Source: Flavobacteriia bacterium
Lineage (GTDB): Bacteria; Bacteroidota; Bacteroidia; Flavobacteriales_D; Crocinitomicaceae
Assembly: GCA_947446925.1 (NCBI GenBank)
Contig: CANFHU010000006.1
Span: 86,044-150,043, forward strand
Direction of reading: 5' to 3'
DNA length: 64,000 nucleotides
In this document: piece by piece, positions 34,221 to 45,054 of the stretch
Position numbering within the stretch: position 1 is the first letter of the stretch
How the letters are laid out: each line of letters opens with the position of its first letter
The notes under the pieces: generated by a model
The model's input: the letters and a program-made list of their open reading frames with translations, nothing else
Database searches by the model: none
What the model was told of the DNA's origin: nothing
Translations under genes and position numbers: made by a program

Positions 34221-35657
34221 GTGCAAATTAATAAAAATGATCGTAGAATGCATAATTCAATCGTAGAAATAACAAATGTGGAAACACAAAGAGAAAAAGT
34301 TTTTGGTGTTCAACCAGATTTAAAGTTGGTATCACCATGTAAATTAGGTGATGGAGTAATTGCTTTTCCGGAAGAACAAAAAGAATTGTTAATGGATAAG
34401 TTTGAAGCATCTACGCCAAAATCTACTTTTTTTATTCCTGCATCTGGTTCTGGTTCTCGTATGTTTCAATTTCTATTTGATTTTTTAGAAAATCCAAATG
34501 ACGAAAATACGAGTCAAGTAGAACGTTTTTTAAATCATATTGAAGATTTTGCATTTTTTCATAAGTTACCATTAGAAATTCGTAAAAAAATAAAGAGTCA
34601 AGATATTATTTTGGATGATTTCGTACGCTATTTATTGACGGATATTGGAATGGGATTTGGAGATTTACCTAAAGGTTTGATTCCTTTTCATAAAAATGGA
34701 CCTTTTGTATTGAATCCTTACCAAGAGCAAATGTTACAAGGATTGTCTGTGCAAGAAGAAAATATTGCATTTCATTATACCATCAAAGAAAATTTTGAAT
34801 CCAAAATTCAAGAAGGGATTTTTGGTTTAAAAGAGTTTATTGGTCAAGATATAGATTTGTCATTTTCGTATCAAAATCCGGAAACAGATGCGGTAGCCTT
34901 TGATAGTGAACAAAATCCATTGATAACGGAGTCAGGGGATATATTGACTCGTCCTTCTGGACATGGTGCATTATTGGAAAATTTAAATGCGATTGAATCC
35001 GACGTTATTTTCATGAAAAATATTGACAATATTCAACACTACGATAAGTCAATTGAAATGAATGAAACCTGGAAATATCTAGGTGGGATGGCAATTTGGT
35101 TTCAAGAAAAAATTACCAAATTGATGAAGTCTCCTTCTTTAGAGGAACTGACAAAGTTAAATACTACTTTTCAATTTATTTCTTCCAAGGAATTAGATAA
35201 AATCCAAGAAGAAGATATTCCAAAATTATTAAATAGACCGTTTAGAATTTGTGGAATGGTTCGTAATGAAGGACAAGCGGGTGGAGGACCTTTCTGGGTG
35301 GAAGAAAATGGTTTTATTACAAAGCAAATCGTAGAAAAGTCTCAAATCAAAATGCAAGGACAACAATACCGTTTGATGGTACAAAGCACCTATTTTAATC
35401 CTGTTGTAATTGCTGCAGTAACAAAAGATGTTTATGGCAAAAAGTTTGATTTAAACGAGTTTTCAGATCCATCTAAATATTTTGTTGTCAAAAAGAAATA
35501 CAAAGGAAAAGAAATCTTCTTCTCTGAATTACCTGGGTTATGGAATGGATCTATGGCTTTTTGGAACACGATATTTGTAGAAATACCTTCTAAAGCATTT
35601 AGTCCGGTTAAAACGGTGTTAGACTTGTTAGGGAATGAGCATAAATCAATTTTGTAA
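34221..35657 (+). CDS. DUF4301 family protein
   Basis: The protein has up to 478 residues and belongs to DUF4301, which has a nucleotidyltransferase-like look: PASGSGSRMFQFLFDFL at about 71-87 resembles the glycine-rich loop of sugar nucleotidyltransferases, and LTRPSGHGALLENLNAI and GMVRNEGQAGGGPFWVEENG are conserved. The enzymatic activity is not established. GTG 34221 restores the family's N-terminal length; ATG 34248 is the alternative. It is divergent from the methyltransferase by one base (with GTG) and convergent with DUF58, 4 nt apart without a visible terminator. Confidence 0.82.
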   Translation: MQINKNDRRMHNSIVEITNVETQREKVFGVQPDLKLVSPCKLGDGVIAFPEEQKELLMDKFEASTPKSTFFIPASGSGSRMFQFLFDFLENPNDENTSQVERFLNHIEDFAFFHKLPLEIRKKIKSQDIILDDFVRYLLTDIGMGFGDLPKGLIPFHKNGPFVLNPYQEQMLQGLSVQEENIAFHYTIKENFESKIQEGIFGLKEFIGQDIDLSFSYQNPETDAVAFDSEQNPLITESGDILTRPSGHGALLENLNAIESDVIFMKNIDNIQHYDKSIEMNETWKYLGGMAIWFQEKITKLMKSPSLEELTKLNTTFQFISSKELDKIQEEDIPKLLNRPFRICGMVRNEGQAGGGPFWVEENGFITKQIVEKSQIKMQGQQYRLMVQSTYFNPVVIAAVTKDVYGKKFDLNEFSDPSKYFVVKKKYKGKEIFFSELPGLWNGSMAFWNTIFVEIPSKAFSPVKTVLDLLGNEHKSIL

Positions 35658-35661
35658 TTGA

Positions 35662-36582
35662 TCAAATACGCATTTTTTGTCTTTTAAGTAAATATTGTTG
35701 AAGTACGAATTCTACTCCTTGTGTAATATCTATATCAACAAAATCGATATTTAATTGACCACATTTTATTTTTATCTGTTCAAAATATTTTTTGGATTGT
35801 TCTGTAAAAGTCTTTTTAATTTCAGAAGGTTGTAGTTTCATTTCTTCTCCTGTTTCCATATCTACAATTTTCAAAGGGCGATTTCCTAATTCTAACTCTA
35901 ATTCGCTTGATTTCTCTAGGGTATGAAAGACAATAACTTCATGTTTGTTGTGTCTTAAATGTTGAAGTGCCTCAATAAACGCTTGTTCGTTGTGTACATT
36001 ATCCATTAAGTCGGTGAAAAGTAAAATTAAACTTCGTTTATGTGTTAATTCTGCAATAGAATGAATACAAGCAATGCTATTCGTTGGTTGCATTTTGTTA
36101 GGTGTAAACAAATGCAAGCGTTTTTCTAATTCTTGAAGTAAATAATGTTGATAAGTTAAAGAGGATTTTGCTAGGGTGTTCAGTTCTAAAGTGTCTGTAA
36201 ATAAAGAAATTCCTATCGCATCACGTTGTTTTTTTAACAACTCCATAAACGATGCGGCACATAATAAAGCAAACTCCATCTTGTTTAACTGATTTTGTTT
36301 TCCAAAATACATAGAACTTGAACAGTCAATTACAATTTGGCATCGTAAATTAGTTTCTTCATCATATTTTTTGGTGAATAATTTATCTGTTTTACCATAT
36401 AGTTTCCAGTCTATGTGTTTTGTAGACTCTCCGGTATTGTATAAACGATGCTCTGCAAATTCGACTGAAAAACCATGAAAAGGACTTTTGTGAAGTCCTG
36501 TTATAAATCCTTCAACAACTTGTTTTGCCAATAATTCTAGGTTCCCAAATTTTGCTAAATCTGCTTTATTGATTTTATTCAT
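35662..36582 (-). CDS. DUF58 domain protein (von Willebrand A-like)
   Basis: This 306-residue protein is typical of DUF58 proteins found with MoxR ATPases. The N-terminal part has the RLYNTGESTKHIDWKLYGKTD region, and a vWA-like fold follows with DCSSSMYFG (a MIDAS DxSxS motif, about 90-98) and LLFTDLMDN. MoxR/DUF58 systems are thought to assemble or activate metal-binding complexes. No MoxR gene is adjacent, so the partner is elsewhere. It overlaps the exporter gene by 8 nt and is presumably translated with it. Confidence 0.9.
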   Translation of the reverse strand: MNKINKADLAKFGNLELLAKQVVEGFITGLHKSPFHGFSVEFAEHRLYNTGESTKHIDWKLYGKTDKLFTKKYDEETNLRCQIVIDCSSSMYFGKQNQLNKMEFALLCAASFMELLKKQRDAIGISLFTDTLELNTLAKSSLTYQHYLLQELEKRLHLFTPNKMQPTNSIACIHSIAELTHKRSLILLFTDLMDNVHNEQAFIEALQHLRHNKHEVIVFHTLEKSSELELELGNRPLKIVDMETGEEMKLQPSEIKKTFTEQSKKYFEQIKIKCGQLNIDFVDIDITQGVEFVLQQYLLKRQKMRI

Positions 36583-37477
36583 GTTTTTTAGGTTTTACAA
36601 AAAGATTAACTAAAACACCCGACAAAATGAAAATAATACCTAAAATAGAAAGAAAAGGTAAACTTTCATTAAAAAAATAAATTCCAATGATTAATGCATA
36701 AATAGATCCTAAGTATTGAAAAGGACTAATAATACCAATTTCTGCAATCATAAATGCGCGGGTCATCAATACCTGAGCAATTTGCGTAAATATCCCTAGT
36801 AAAAGCAGGTATATCCATTCTTCCTTTTGAGGGAGTACAAAATCAAAACAGGACCATATACCCATTACTGGTAAGGAAATCATTGGGAAATAAATTACAA
36901 TGTTTAAAGGAGTTTCCGTAGCTTTTAAACGTGCTACAGAGATGTAAGCGATACCGGAGAAGAATGCAGAGATAACCCCGATAATTATCCATTTCCAGGA
37001 GATTTTACTAGCCAATGTAGTGACTTCTAGTTTGGAAAAACCAAGAATGAAGACTCCTACAAGTGCAATGGATATACATACCCATTGGGCAATAGTAATG
37101 CGATCTTTTAAAAAGTAAGAAGCTAAAATGATGGTGAAAATTGGTGCAAGATATTGAAGTGTCGAAGCGATAGCAATAGGAAGATGGTGAATTGTGTAAA
37201 AAAATAAGGTGAGTGCGATCATGCCAGAAAATCCTCTAACAAATAAACCCTTCCGGTTTGTACCTAAAATGGAAAGATTTCGTTTGCGAAGTAAAAAAGC
37301 ACTTATGGAGAATGAGATTATCGAACGAAAAAGTACAAGTTCATGTGTTGGAAATTTAGAATATACCGGTAATTGTGCAATAGTATCTTGACCTCCAAGC
37401 AGTTTTACAAGAAAGTTTACGACCATAAAGCAGAGTCCAGAACCTATGATGTAAACAATTCCTTTGCTATTATTCAT
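36575..37477 (-). CDS. DMT-family transporter (EamA)
   Basis: This inner-membrane carrier of 300 residues has ten predicted helices in two EamA repeats (about 5-140 and 158-292). Typical segments are FTHELVLFRSIISF in repeat 1 and PLNIVIYFPMISLPVMG and ISPFQYLGSIYALIIGIYFF in repeat 2. DMT carriers export metabolites such as amino acids or purines; the substrate cannot be told. It is the first gene of a two-gene unit with DUF58. Confidence 0.9.
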   Translation of the reverse strand: MNNSKGIVYIIGSGLCFMVVNFLVKLLGGQDTIAQLPVYSKFPTHELVLFRSIISFSISAFLLRKRNLSILGTNRKGLFVRGFSGMIALTLFFYTIHHLPIAIASTLQYLAPIFTIILASYFLKDRITIAQWVCISIALVGVFILGFSKLEVTTLASKISWKWIIIGVISAFFSGIAYISVARLKATETPLNIVIYFPMISLPVMGIWSCFDFVLPQKEEWIYLLLLGIFTQIAQVLMTRAFMIAEIGIISPFQYLGSIYALIIGIYFFNESLPFLSILGIIFILSGVLVNLFVKPKKHE

Positions 37478-37571
37478 GTAAATTTTGAAATTATTTGTTT
37501 TTGAGTATTATTAATGTTAAATTTATGTTATCAAGTTTAATTTAATGTTAATACCTTAATATTTTAATATC

Positions 37572-38204
37572 ATGAAAACAGTTGTTTACACATTAAACCT
37601 ATTTTTTGTTGTTTCATTAATGACAAATGTAGTATTATCTCAAAGAATAAAAGAGGTGAAAGATATAGATGGTAATAATTATTCAGTAGTACGTATTGGT
37701 AAGTCTGAATGGATGACTGAAAACTTGAGGGCAATGCATTTTAATAATGGAGATTCTATTTTAGATGAACATTTAACAATTTCAAATCCAAATTCTTTAT
37801 ATGTAGGAAAATATTATTCCTGGAAGGTAGTTAATGATAAAAGAAATGTTTGTCCTTCTGGATGGACAGTACCTTCAGATCAAGATTGGTTTTATTTAGA
37901 AAACAAGTTGGGTGGTGAAGATATTGCAGCAATAGATATGAAATCCGATAAAAAAGGAGTTTGGGAAGATCTCGATTTTTTTGATTTAAACGCTTCTGGA
38001 TTCAGTGCTTTTCCTATTGGGTATGTTACAGAAAAAGGAAAGTTATCCAATGTAGGTATTCATGCTTATTGGTGGAGTTCTACTGAACAGAACGAAAAAC
38101 AAGCGATTGGAAGAGCCATTGGAATAAATGAAGATAACGTATACAAAGGTTTTGCCTCCAAAGAAGATGGGTTAACCATACGTTGTTTTCGTTATGTTAA
38201 GTAA
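37572..38204 (+). CDS. FISUMP-domain secreted protein 1
   Basis: This exported protein of 210 residues has a signal peptide (about 1-23) and a single Fibrobacter-succinogenes-major-paralogue domain (TIGR02145 type). The diagnostic path is DIDGNNYSVVRIGKSEWMTENLR, the YYSWKVVNDKRNVCPSGWTVPSD centre and the AYWWSSTE near the C-terminus. The role of the domain is unknown; it is common on Bacteroidota surface proteins. No T9SS sorting domain or lipobox is present, so it is probably periplasmic or surface-associated. It is followed after 67 nt by a paralogue. Confidence 0.9.
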   Translation: MKTVVYTLNLFFVVSLMTNVVLSQRIKEVKDIDGNNYSVVRIGKSEWMTENLRAMHFNNGDSILDEHLTISNPNSLYVGKYYSWKVVNDKRNVCPSGWTVPSDQDWFYLENKLGGEDIAAIDMKSDKKGVWEDLDFFDLNASGFSAFPIGYVTEKGKLSNVGIHAYWWSSTEQNEKQAIGRAIGINEDNVYKGFASKEDGLTIRCFRYVK

Positions 38205-38271
38205 TTGTTAATGGATTGTAATCAAGTTTTATTTTAATTAATATTGCGAATTAAAAAACAAATTTACTTCG

Positions 38272-38919
38272 ATGAAAAATAGCTTGATTATACTTTTAAT
38301 AGCATTGACAACTATTCTCAATTCTAATGCACAAACTTCTGGAAATGGAGTGATTGATATTGATGGTAATACTTACAAGACGATATTACTTGGAAAACAA
38401 GAATGGATGATGGATAACCTGAAAGTTACAAAATTTAAAAATGGTCAGCCTATTCCGCATATTCAAGATAGTATTGTTTGGAATGCCTGGAAAAATGGTG
38501 CTTATGTTTTTTATAAAAATGATACTAAACACGGAATTTTATACAATTGGATGGCAGTAAACGATGTTAGAGGCGTTTGTCCAACTGGATGGCATGTTCC
38601 GGCAGGATTTGAATGGGATACACTTGCTAAGTATTTAGGTGGAGATGAGGTTGCAGGGGGTAAAATGAAAGCCAAATTGCATTGGGAAACACCAAACACA
38701 TCTGCAACGAACGAAAGTGGCTTTCATGCTTTACCAAAAGGAATGTATGGTGTAAATGGATCCTTCAATAATATTGGTAAAAATGCCTACTGGTGGAGTT
38801 CAACAGAACACGGTGTTTCTAGTGCTTGGGGAAGAGAAATAGGTTTTAATGAATCTGGACTTTTCGCAGGGCATGGAGATAAACGAGATGGATTATCTAT
38901 TCGCTGTATTAAAGACTGA
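38272..38919 (+). CDS. FISUMP-domain secreted protein 2
   Basis: The paralogue of the preceding protein, with 215 residues. A signal peptide (about 1-20, ending SNAQ) is followed by the same order of motifs: DIDGNTYKTILLGKQEWMMDNLK, YNWMAVNDVRGVCPTGWHVPAG, ASGFHALP-like ESGFHALPKGM and AYWWSSTEHG, with the C-terminal DGLSIRC. The tandem copies keep the domain but differ in most other residues, so the duplication is old. A terminator follows. Confidence 0.9.
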   Translation: MKNSLIILLIALTTILNSNAQTSGNGVIDIDGNTYKTILLGKQEWMMDNLKVTKFKNGQPIPHIQDSIVWNAWKNGAYVFYKNDTKHGILYNWMAVNDVRGVCPTGWHVPAGFEWDTLAKYLGGDEVAGGKMKAKLHWETPNTSATNESGFHALPKGMYGVNGSFNNIGKNAYWWSSTEHGVSSAWGREIGFNESGLFAGHGDKRDGLSIRCIKD

Positions 38920-38944
38920 TTTTAGATAATAAATGTTAATCATA

Positions 38945-38976
38945 GGGGGTGTTTCAAATAGAACACCCCCTTTTTT
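38945..38976 (+). terminator. Rho-independent terminator after the FISUMP pair
   Basis: GGGGGTGTT, short loop, AACACCCCC, then T6. Confidence 0.9.
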
Positions 38977-39001
38977 GTATATTTACTTTTCAAATTAAAA
39001 T

Positions 39002-40774
39002 ATGCGAGCTTTAGAGTTTTATTCTAATCTTTTAGGGGATTTAGAAATAGAAAAACAAAAATTACAACGTATCTTACGAAATTATAGGGGGGTACGTTTA
39101 GGGATTTTTTTAATAACCATTATTGGAACTTATCTGACTTTTGGGAATCAACTTCCATTTTTTGTAGTAGTTCTTTTTTCTATTGTTTTGTTCTTGCTAG
39201 TGTTAACAAAATATACGGATTGTAAGACAGCACTTGAAATAGTACAGAATAAAATCAAATTGATAAATTCTGAAATTAATGCTTTACATGGTGATTTTAC
39301 AGAATTTAATGCAGGGGAAAAATACGCTTCAAATAACCATCCTTTCTCAGGAGATTTAGATGTATTTAAGCATAATGGTTTATTTTCATTTATCAATAGA
39401 ACTACGAGTAATTTAGGGGAAAAAGAACTTGCTGCTATGTTAATGTTTGGGAATGAAAAACCAAAGGAGGTGAATGAAATAGTAGAGAAATTAGCGCAAA
39501 ATACCAAATGGGCTTTGCATTTCCGAGCAGTAGGTGTCATGAATTCAAGTGACAAGGTGAAGGATGTTTCTTTAAATCCTATTTTGGATTCCACATTTTC
39601 TGTCAAATCTTGGTTTAATCTAGCCAAATTAAGCATTCCAATTATTGCTTTTACATCTATAATCCTATTTAACATAGATGTTATATCTACTTCTATTTTT
39701 TCGTTGCTAGTCCTATTAACTTTAATCCCTACAAGTTTAGAACTTAAAAACACAAATGCTATCGCAAATCAAATTTCAACGATAGAAAATAGATTAGTGG
39801 TAATGCGTAATCAGTTTAATGCTTTGGACGAACTCTCTCAGAAGGTGACCAATGATCCTTGGATTTCTACTTTTTTCGAGGAGAATCCTAAAGTTATAGT
39901 AGAAGAATTAAATCAATTAATAAAAATCATTGGAAGATTTCATACTAGAAATAATATGTTGTTAGGAATGGCAATCAATATATTTTTAGCTTGGGATATA
40001 AGACAACGTTTAACATTAGCAAATTGGAAAACGAAAAATCACTTGAAATGGAATGCTTGGGAGCAGGAATTAGCTAAAATTGAAGCGTATATTTCTGCTG
40101 CAAACATACGTTTTAATTATCCAAATACCGTATTTGCTCAATTAAATGAAAATGGAAATCGGGAAATGGAAGGTTTGATACATCCTTTATTAGCGCACAT
40201 TTCCTCTGTTCAGAATGACTTTAGTTTAGTTGATAAACAACAGTTTTTAATTTTAACTGGTCCAAATATGGCAGGAAAGAGTACATATTTACGTGCCATC
40301 GGATCTGCAATTCTTTTTGCAAATGCCGGATTCCCTGTGTTTGCATCTAAATATAGTTATCCAAGAGTTCAACTCTACACTTCCATGCGAACAAGCGATA
40401 ATTTAACTGAAAATAGTTCCTATTTTTTTGCTGAATTAAGTCGTTTAAGAAAGTTGATGGATGCGGTAGAACAAAAAAAGTCCATTGTTTTTGTATTGCT
40501 CGATGAAATTTTAAAAGGAACAAATAGTAAGGATAAAGAGGAGGGTTCGTTTAAGTTTATGGAGAAAATGCAGAGTTTAGGCGCGGAGGGCGTAATTGCA
40601 ACACACGATTTATCTTTGTGTAGATTAGAAAGGCAGAATGAAGCATTTTTTACGGGGCATTTTGATTCAACTATACAAGCAGATGAATTAACATTTGATT
40701 ACCATCTAAAAAAAGGAGTATGCCAAAATATGAATGCTTCTTTTTTATTAAAGAAAATGAATTTGGTGAATTAA
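39002..40774 (+). CDS. Membrane-anchored MutS-like ATPase
   Basis: This 590-residue protein carries the C-terminal ATPase of the MutS family and two hydrophobic regions that look like membrane helices (about 33-67 and 204-246). The Walker A GPNMAGKST is at 420-428, the Walker B at about 497-502 (FVLLDE, Asp501-Glu502), and the N2C-type YFFAELSRL and ILKGTNSKDKEEG segments follow the MutS pattern. The N-terminal mismatch-recognition domain with its FxE motif is absent, so a role in mismatch repair proper is doubtful. Related MutS-like proteins with membrane segments occur in Bacteroidota with no assigned role. It has no obvious partner; the downstream gene encodes a beta-barrel-like protein. 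Confidence 0.87.
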   Translation: MRALEFYSNLLGDLEIEKQKLQRILRNYRGVRLGIFLITIIGTYLTFGNQLPFFVVVLFSIVLFLLVLTKYTDCKTALEIVQNKIKLINSEINALHGDFTEFNAGEKYASNNHPFSGDLDVFKHNGLFSFINRTTSNLGEKELAAMLMFGNEKPKEVNEIVEKLAQNTKWALHFRAVGVMNSSDKVKDVSLNPILDSTFSVKSWFNLAKLSIPIIAFTSIILFNIDVISTSIFSLLVLLTLIPTSLELKNTNAIANQISTIENRLVVMRNQFNALDELSQKVTNDPWISTFFEENPKVIVEELNQLIKIIGRFHTRNNMLLGMAINIFLAWDIRQRLTLANWKTKNHLKWNAWEQELAKIEAYISAANIRFNYPNTVFAQLNENGNREMEGLIHPLLAHISSVQNDFSLVDKQQFLILTGPNMAGKSTYLRAIGSAILFANAGFPVFASKYSYPRVQLYTSMRTSDNLTENSSYFFAELSRLRKLMDAVEQKKSIVFVLLDEILKGTNSKDKEEGSFKFMEKMQSLGAEGVIATHDLSLCRLERQNEAFFTGHFDSTIQADELTFDYHLKKGVCQNMNASFLLKKMNLVN

Positions 40775-40846
40775 TTTAGGTAATTCTCTAAGTAAAACCT
40801 GTATTTTTTGTATATTGGCTTATCCATTTTTTTAACGATAAAATAC

Positions 40847-41542
40847 ATGACAATGCATAAGTTTTTTTATTTCACAGTACTATTTGCTTTACTTTCCTTT
40901 TATCCTTTGACTTTGAATGCACAGTCTGTAGAGGAAGAGGATAATGAAGAATCTGAAACATATGGACGAATAAAACCGCACCATTCTGTAAGTTTGGAAG
41001 TTGGTTTGCCTGTTGCAGTACGAAATAAAAATTTTAATGGATATATGCAGGGAATCGTTAATATCTCTCCCTATTATCACTATTCATTTAAAAACTTAAT
41101 TACTACCGGAATCGGATTTAATTACAATTATTTTTGGATAAACCATGTTTTAACAAATGATTTATCCAAAAACTTAGGAGGTATTCAATCCCTTGGAGGA
41201 TTTCTTCGAATTGGATATGAAAAATTCCACACAGACCGTTATGGGGTAGATTTAAATGTGAAAATTGGACAATCTACATTAATTTTTGATACAGATAATA
41301 ATAGAAAATTAAGTAAACTGCCAACCTTGAATGTATTCTCTATAGAACCTTCTATTGGATTTGTTGTTACGGCAGATGATCAATCTTCGTATCGATGGGT
41401 TGTCAGTTACACTGCTCAAAAATATGATTTTAAACCTAGTTTACTTGGTTTTGCACCTGATAATTCTTCGTCCAGCACTAAAACATTTACACAGTTTCTG
41501 ACAGTTGGATTTGGTTATACATACTATATAAAACAACGTTAA
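40847..41542 (+). CDS. Predicted outer-membrane beta-barrel protein
   Basis: This exported protein has 231 residues. The frame extends upstream to a TTG, but the ATG pair at 40847/40853 is right before a good signal peptide (HKFFYFTVLFALLSFYPLTLNAQ region). After an acidic patch (EEEDNEESE), the mature part alternates polar and hydrophobic or aromatic residues in strand-like stretches (HSVSLEVGLPV, YYHYSFKNLITTGIGFNYNYF), ending in a C-terminal strand with TVGFGYTYYIKQR. This suggests an 8- to 10-stranded barrel; no family is recognised. It is 3 nt upstream of prmC. Confidence 0.65.
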   Translation: MTMHKFFYFTVLFALLSFYPLTLNAQSVEEEDNEESETYGRIKPHHSVSLEVGLPVAVRNKNFNGYMQGIVNISPYYHYSFKNLITTGIGFNYNYFWINHVLTNDLSKNLGGIQSLGGFLRIGYEKFHTDRYGVDLNVKIGQSTLIFDTDNNRKLSKLPTLNVFSIEPSIGFVVTADDQSSYRWVVSYTAQKYDFKPSLLGFAPDNSSSSTKTFTQFLTVGFGYTYYIKQR

Positions 41543-41545
41543 AAA

Positions 41546-42418
41546 ATGTTTGTAATTCAAAATACTGCAGAAGCGGTAAAAGGGTATTTTTTAGAGCGAT
41601 TAATATCCCTTTATTCGGAGAGAGAACTAACTACTTTCTATAAAGAATCATTAAAAAAAAGATTGAAATTAACGGATGCTGATTTTTTATTACAAAAAGA
41701 AATTCGCCTGTCTGAGTCTGATTTACTTTATTTTAGATCTATTGTAAAACGATTGCAAAATCAGGAACCTTTTCAATATATACTTGGAGAGACTTATTTT
41801 TATGATTTAGTTATTCGTTGTGACGAACGTGCTTTGATTCCAAGACCTGAAACAGAAGAATTGGTAGAATGGATTTGTAATTCGGTGGATAAAAATGAAA
41901 AGTTAGAGATTTTAGATGTTTGTACAGGCTCTGGATGTATTGCATTAGCGCTAAAAAGTATGTTGAAAGCAAGTAATGTTTCAGCAACAGATATAAGTCC
42001 AGAAGCACTTGCATTAGCGAAGAAAAATGCAATGTTACTTGCTTTAGATATAAATTTTCTTCAAGATAATGCTTTGGTAGAAGATGCAGATTTATTTGAT
42101 GCGAATTCATTAGATTTAATTGTTTCAAATCCTCCCTATATTCCGATGAAACAAAAGGAAAGTATGGAGAAAAATGTATTAGATTTTGAGCCACACTTAG
42201 CGTTATTTGTAGCGGATGAATTCCCGCTTATTTTTTACAAAGCAATTGCAGAAAAAGCACTTCAATTATTAAAACCAAAGGCCTGGTTGTTTTTCGAGTT
42301 ACATGAATCCTTTGCTGAAGAGACGAAAGAACTTGTAATTGCATTGGGGTATGAAGACGTGGAAATAAAATTGGATTTACAGGGTAAAAGTAGAATGCTA
42401 AAAGCGAAGAAAAAATAG
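41546..42418 (+). CDS. prmC: Peptide chain release factor N5-glutamine methyltransferase
   Basis: PrmC methylates the GGQ glutamine of release factors 1 and 2. It has 290 residues. The N-terminal helical domain (1-85) contains FQYILGETYFYDL, followed by LIPRPETEELVEW, SAM motif I LDVCTGSGCIALAL (about 128-141) and the catalytic NPPY at Asn195-Tyr198. Only 3 nt separate it from ligA, so the two are probably co-transcribed. prfA is not in the window. Confidence 0.94.
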   Translation: MFVIQNTAEAVKGYFLERLISLYSERELTTFYKESLKKRLKLTDADFLLQKEIRLSESDLLYFRSIVKRLQNQEPFQYILGETYFYDLVIRCDERALIPRPETEELVEWICNSVDKNEKLEILDVCTGSGCIALALKSMLKASNVSATDISPEALALAKKNAMLLALDINFLQDNALVEDADLFDANSLDLIVSNPPYIPMKQKESMEKNVLDFEPHLALFVADEFPLIFYKAIAEKALQLLKPKAWLFFELHESFAEETKELVIALGYEDVEIKLDLQGKSRMLKAKKK

Positions 42419-44434
<2,016 letters not shown>

Positions 44435-44469
44435 TAGTAAGTTATTTTAATTTTAACTTCATACTCAAT

Positions 44470-44997
44470 TTGAGATTTTTACTGTTATTTCTGTTTTTTT
44501 TTAATCTGACTTGTTTTAGTCAGCATAAATCATCTTTTATCAAAAAAGAATGGATGTGGAATGTAGGATATTCCTATCAAAACGTGAATACGCTCGATGT
44601 AGGTTTAAGACGTACTTCAAATGATAATGATAATGATCAAACTGACGGGCAATATTTTATGTCGTATTTGATGTATTCATATTCAACTTTTGGATCTGAA
44701 ATTAATTTTGTAGGAAATAAAATTAATTTTGCTCCTAAAATTGGATTAGGATATCATTTTTTTCTCGCAAATGCTAATTTAAATTTAGTAGGCTACAATG
44801 ATGGAATTCATTTCAATCCTACCTTAGTACCAGAAATAGGTCTTTCAGTATTTGGGGTTGTACAAATAAATTACGGGTATAATTTTTTCTTAAATTCAAT
44901 GGATTCTTTCAGTCTTGGAAGAAATAAGGTATCTTTAAAACTCGCATGGTTTATCAATTCTTGTGGTTGGAAATTAAAAAAAACAAAATCAAATTAA
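44470..44997 (+). CDS. Uncharacterised beta-rich exported protein
   Basis: This 175-residue protein starts at a TTG (44470), which gives a well-formed signal peptide (RFLLLFLFFFNLTCFSQ); no ATG fits. The mature part has repeated strand-like segments such as KEWMWNVGYSYQNVNTLDVGL, NKINFAPKIGLGYHFF and NYGYNFFLN, and an Asn/Asp-rich loop (SNDNDNDQTD). This resembles a small outer-membrane barrel. I do not recognise the family. It sits alone between ligA and dapA. Confidence 0.6.
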   Translation: MRFLLLFLFFFNLTCFSQHKSSFIKKEWMWNVGYSYQNVNTLDVGLRRTSNDNDNDQTDGQYFMSYLMYSYSTFGSEINFVGNKINFAPKIGLGYHFFLANANLNLVGYNDGIHFNPTLVPEIGLSVFGVVQINYGYNFFLNSMDSFSLGRNKVSLKLAWFINSCGWKLKKTKSN

Positions 44998-45014
44998 AAT
45001 TTCCTTATATTTTC

Positions 45015-45022
45015 TAACTTTG
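45015..45022 (+). promoter_or_regulatory. -7 promoter element of dapA
   Basis: TAACTTTG lies 32 nt before the dapA ATG; no TTG at -33. Confidence 0.55.
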
Positions 45023-45054
45023 AACCTATATTGACAAAATAAATTTCAATCGAT

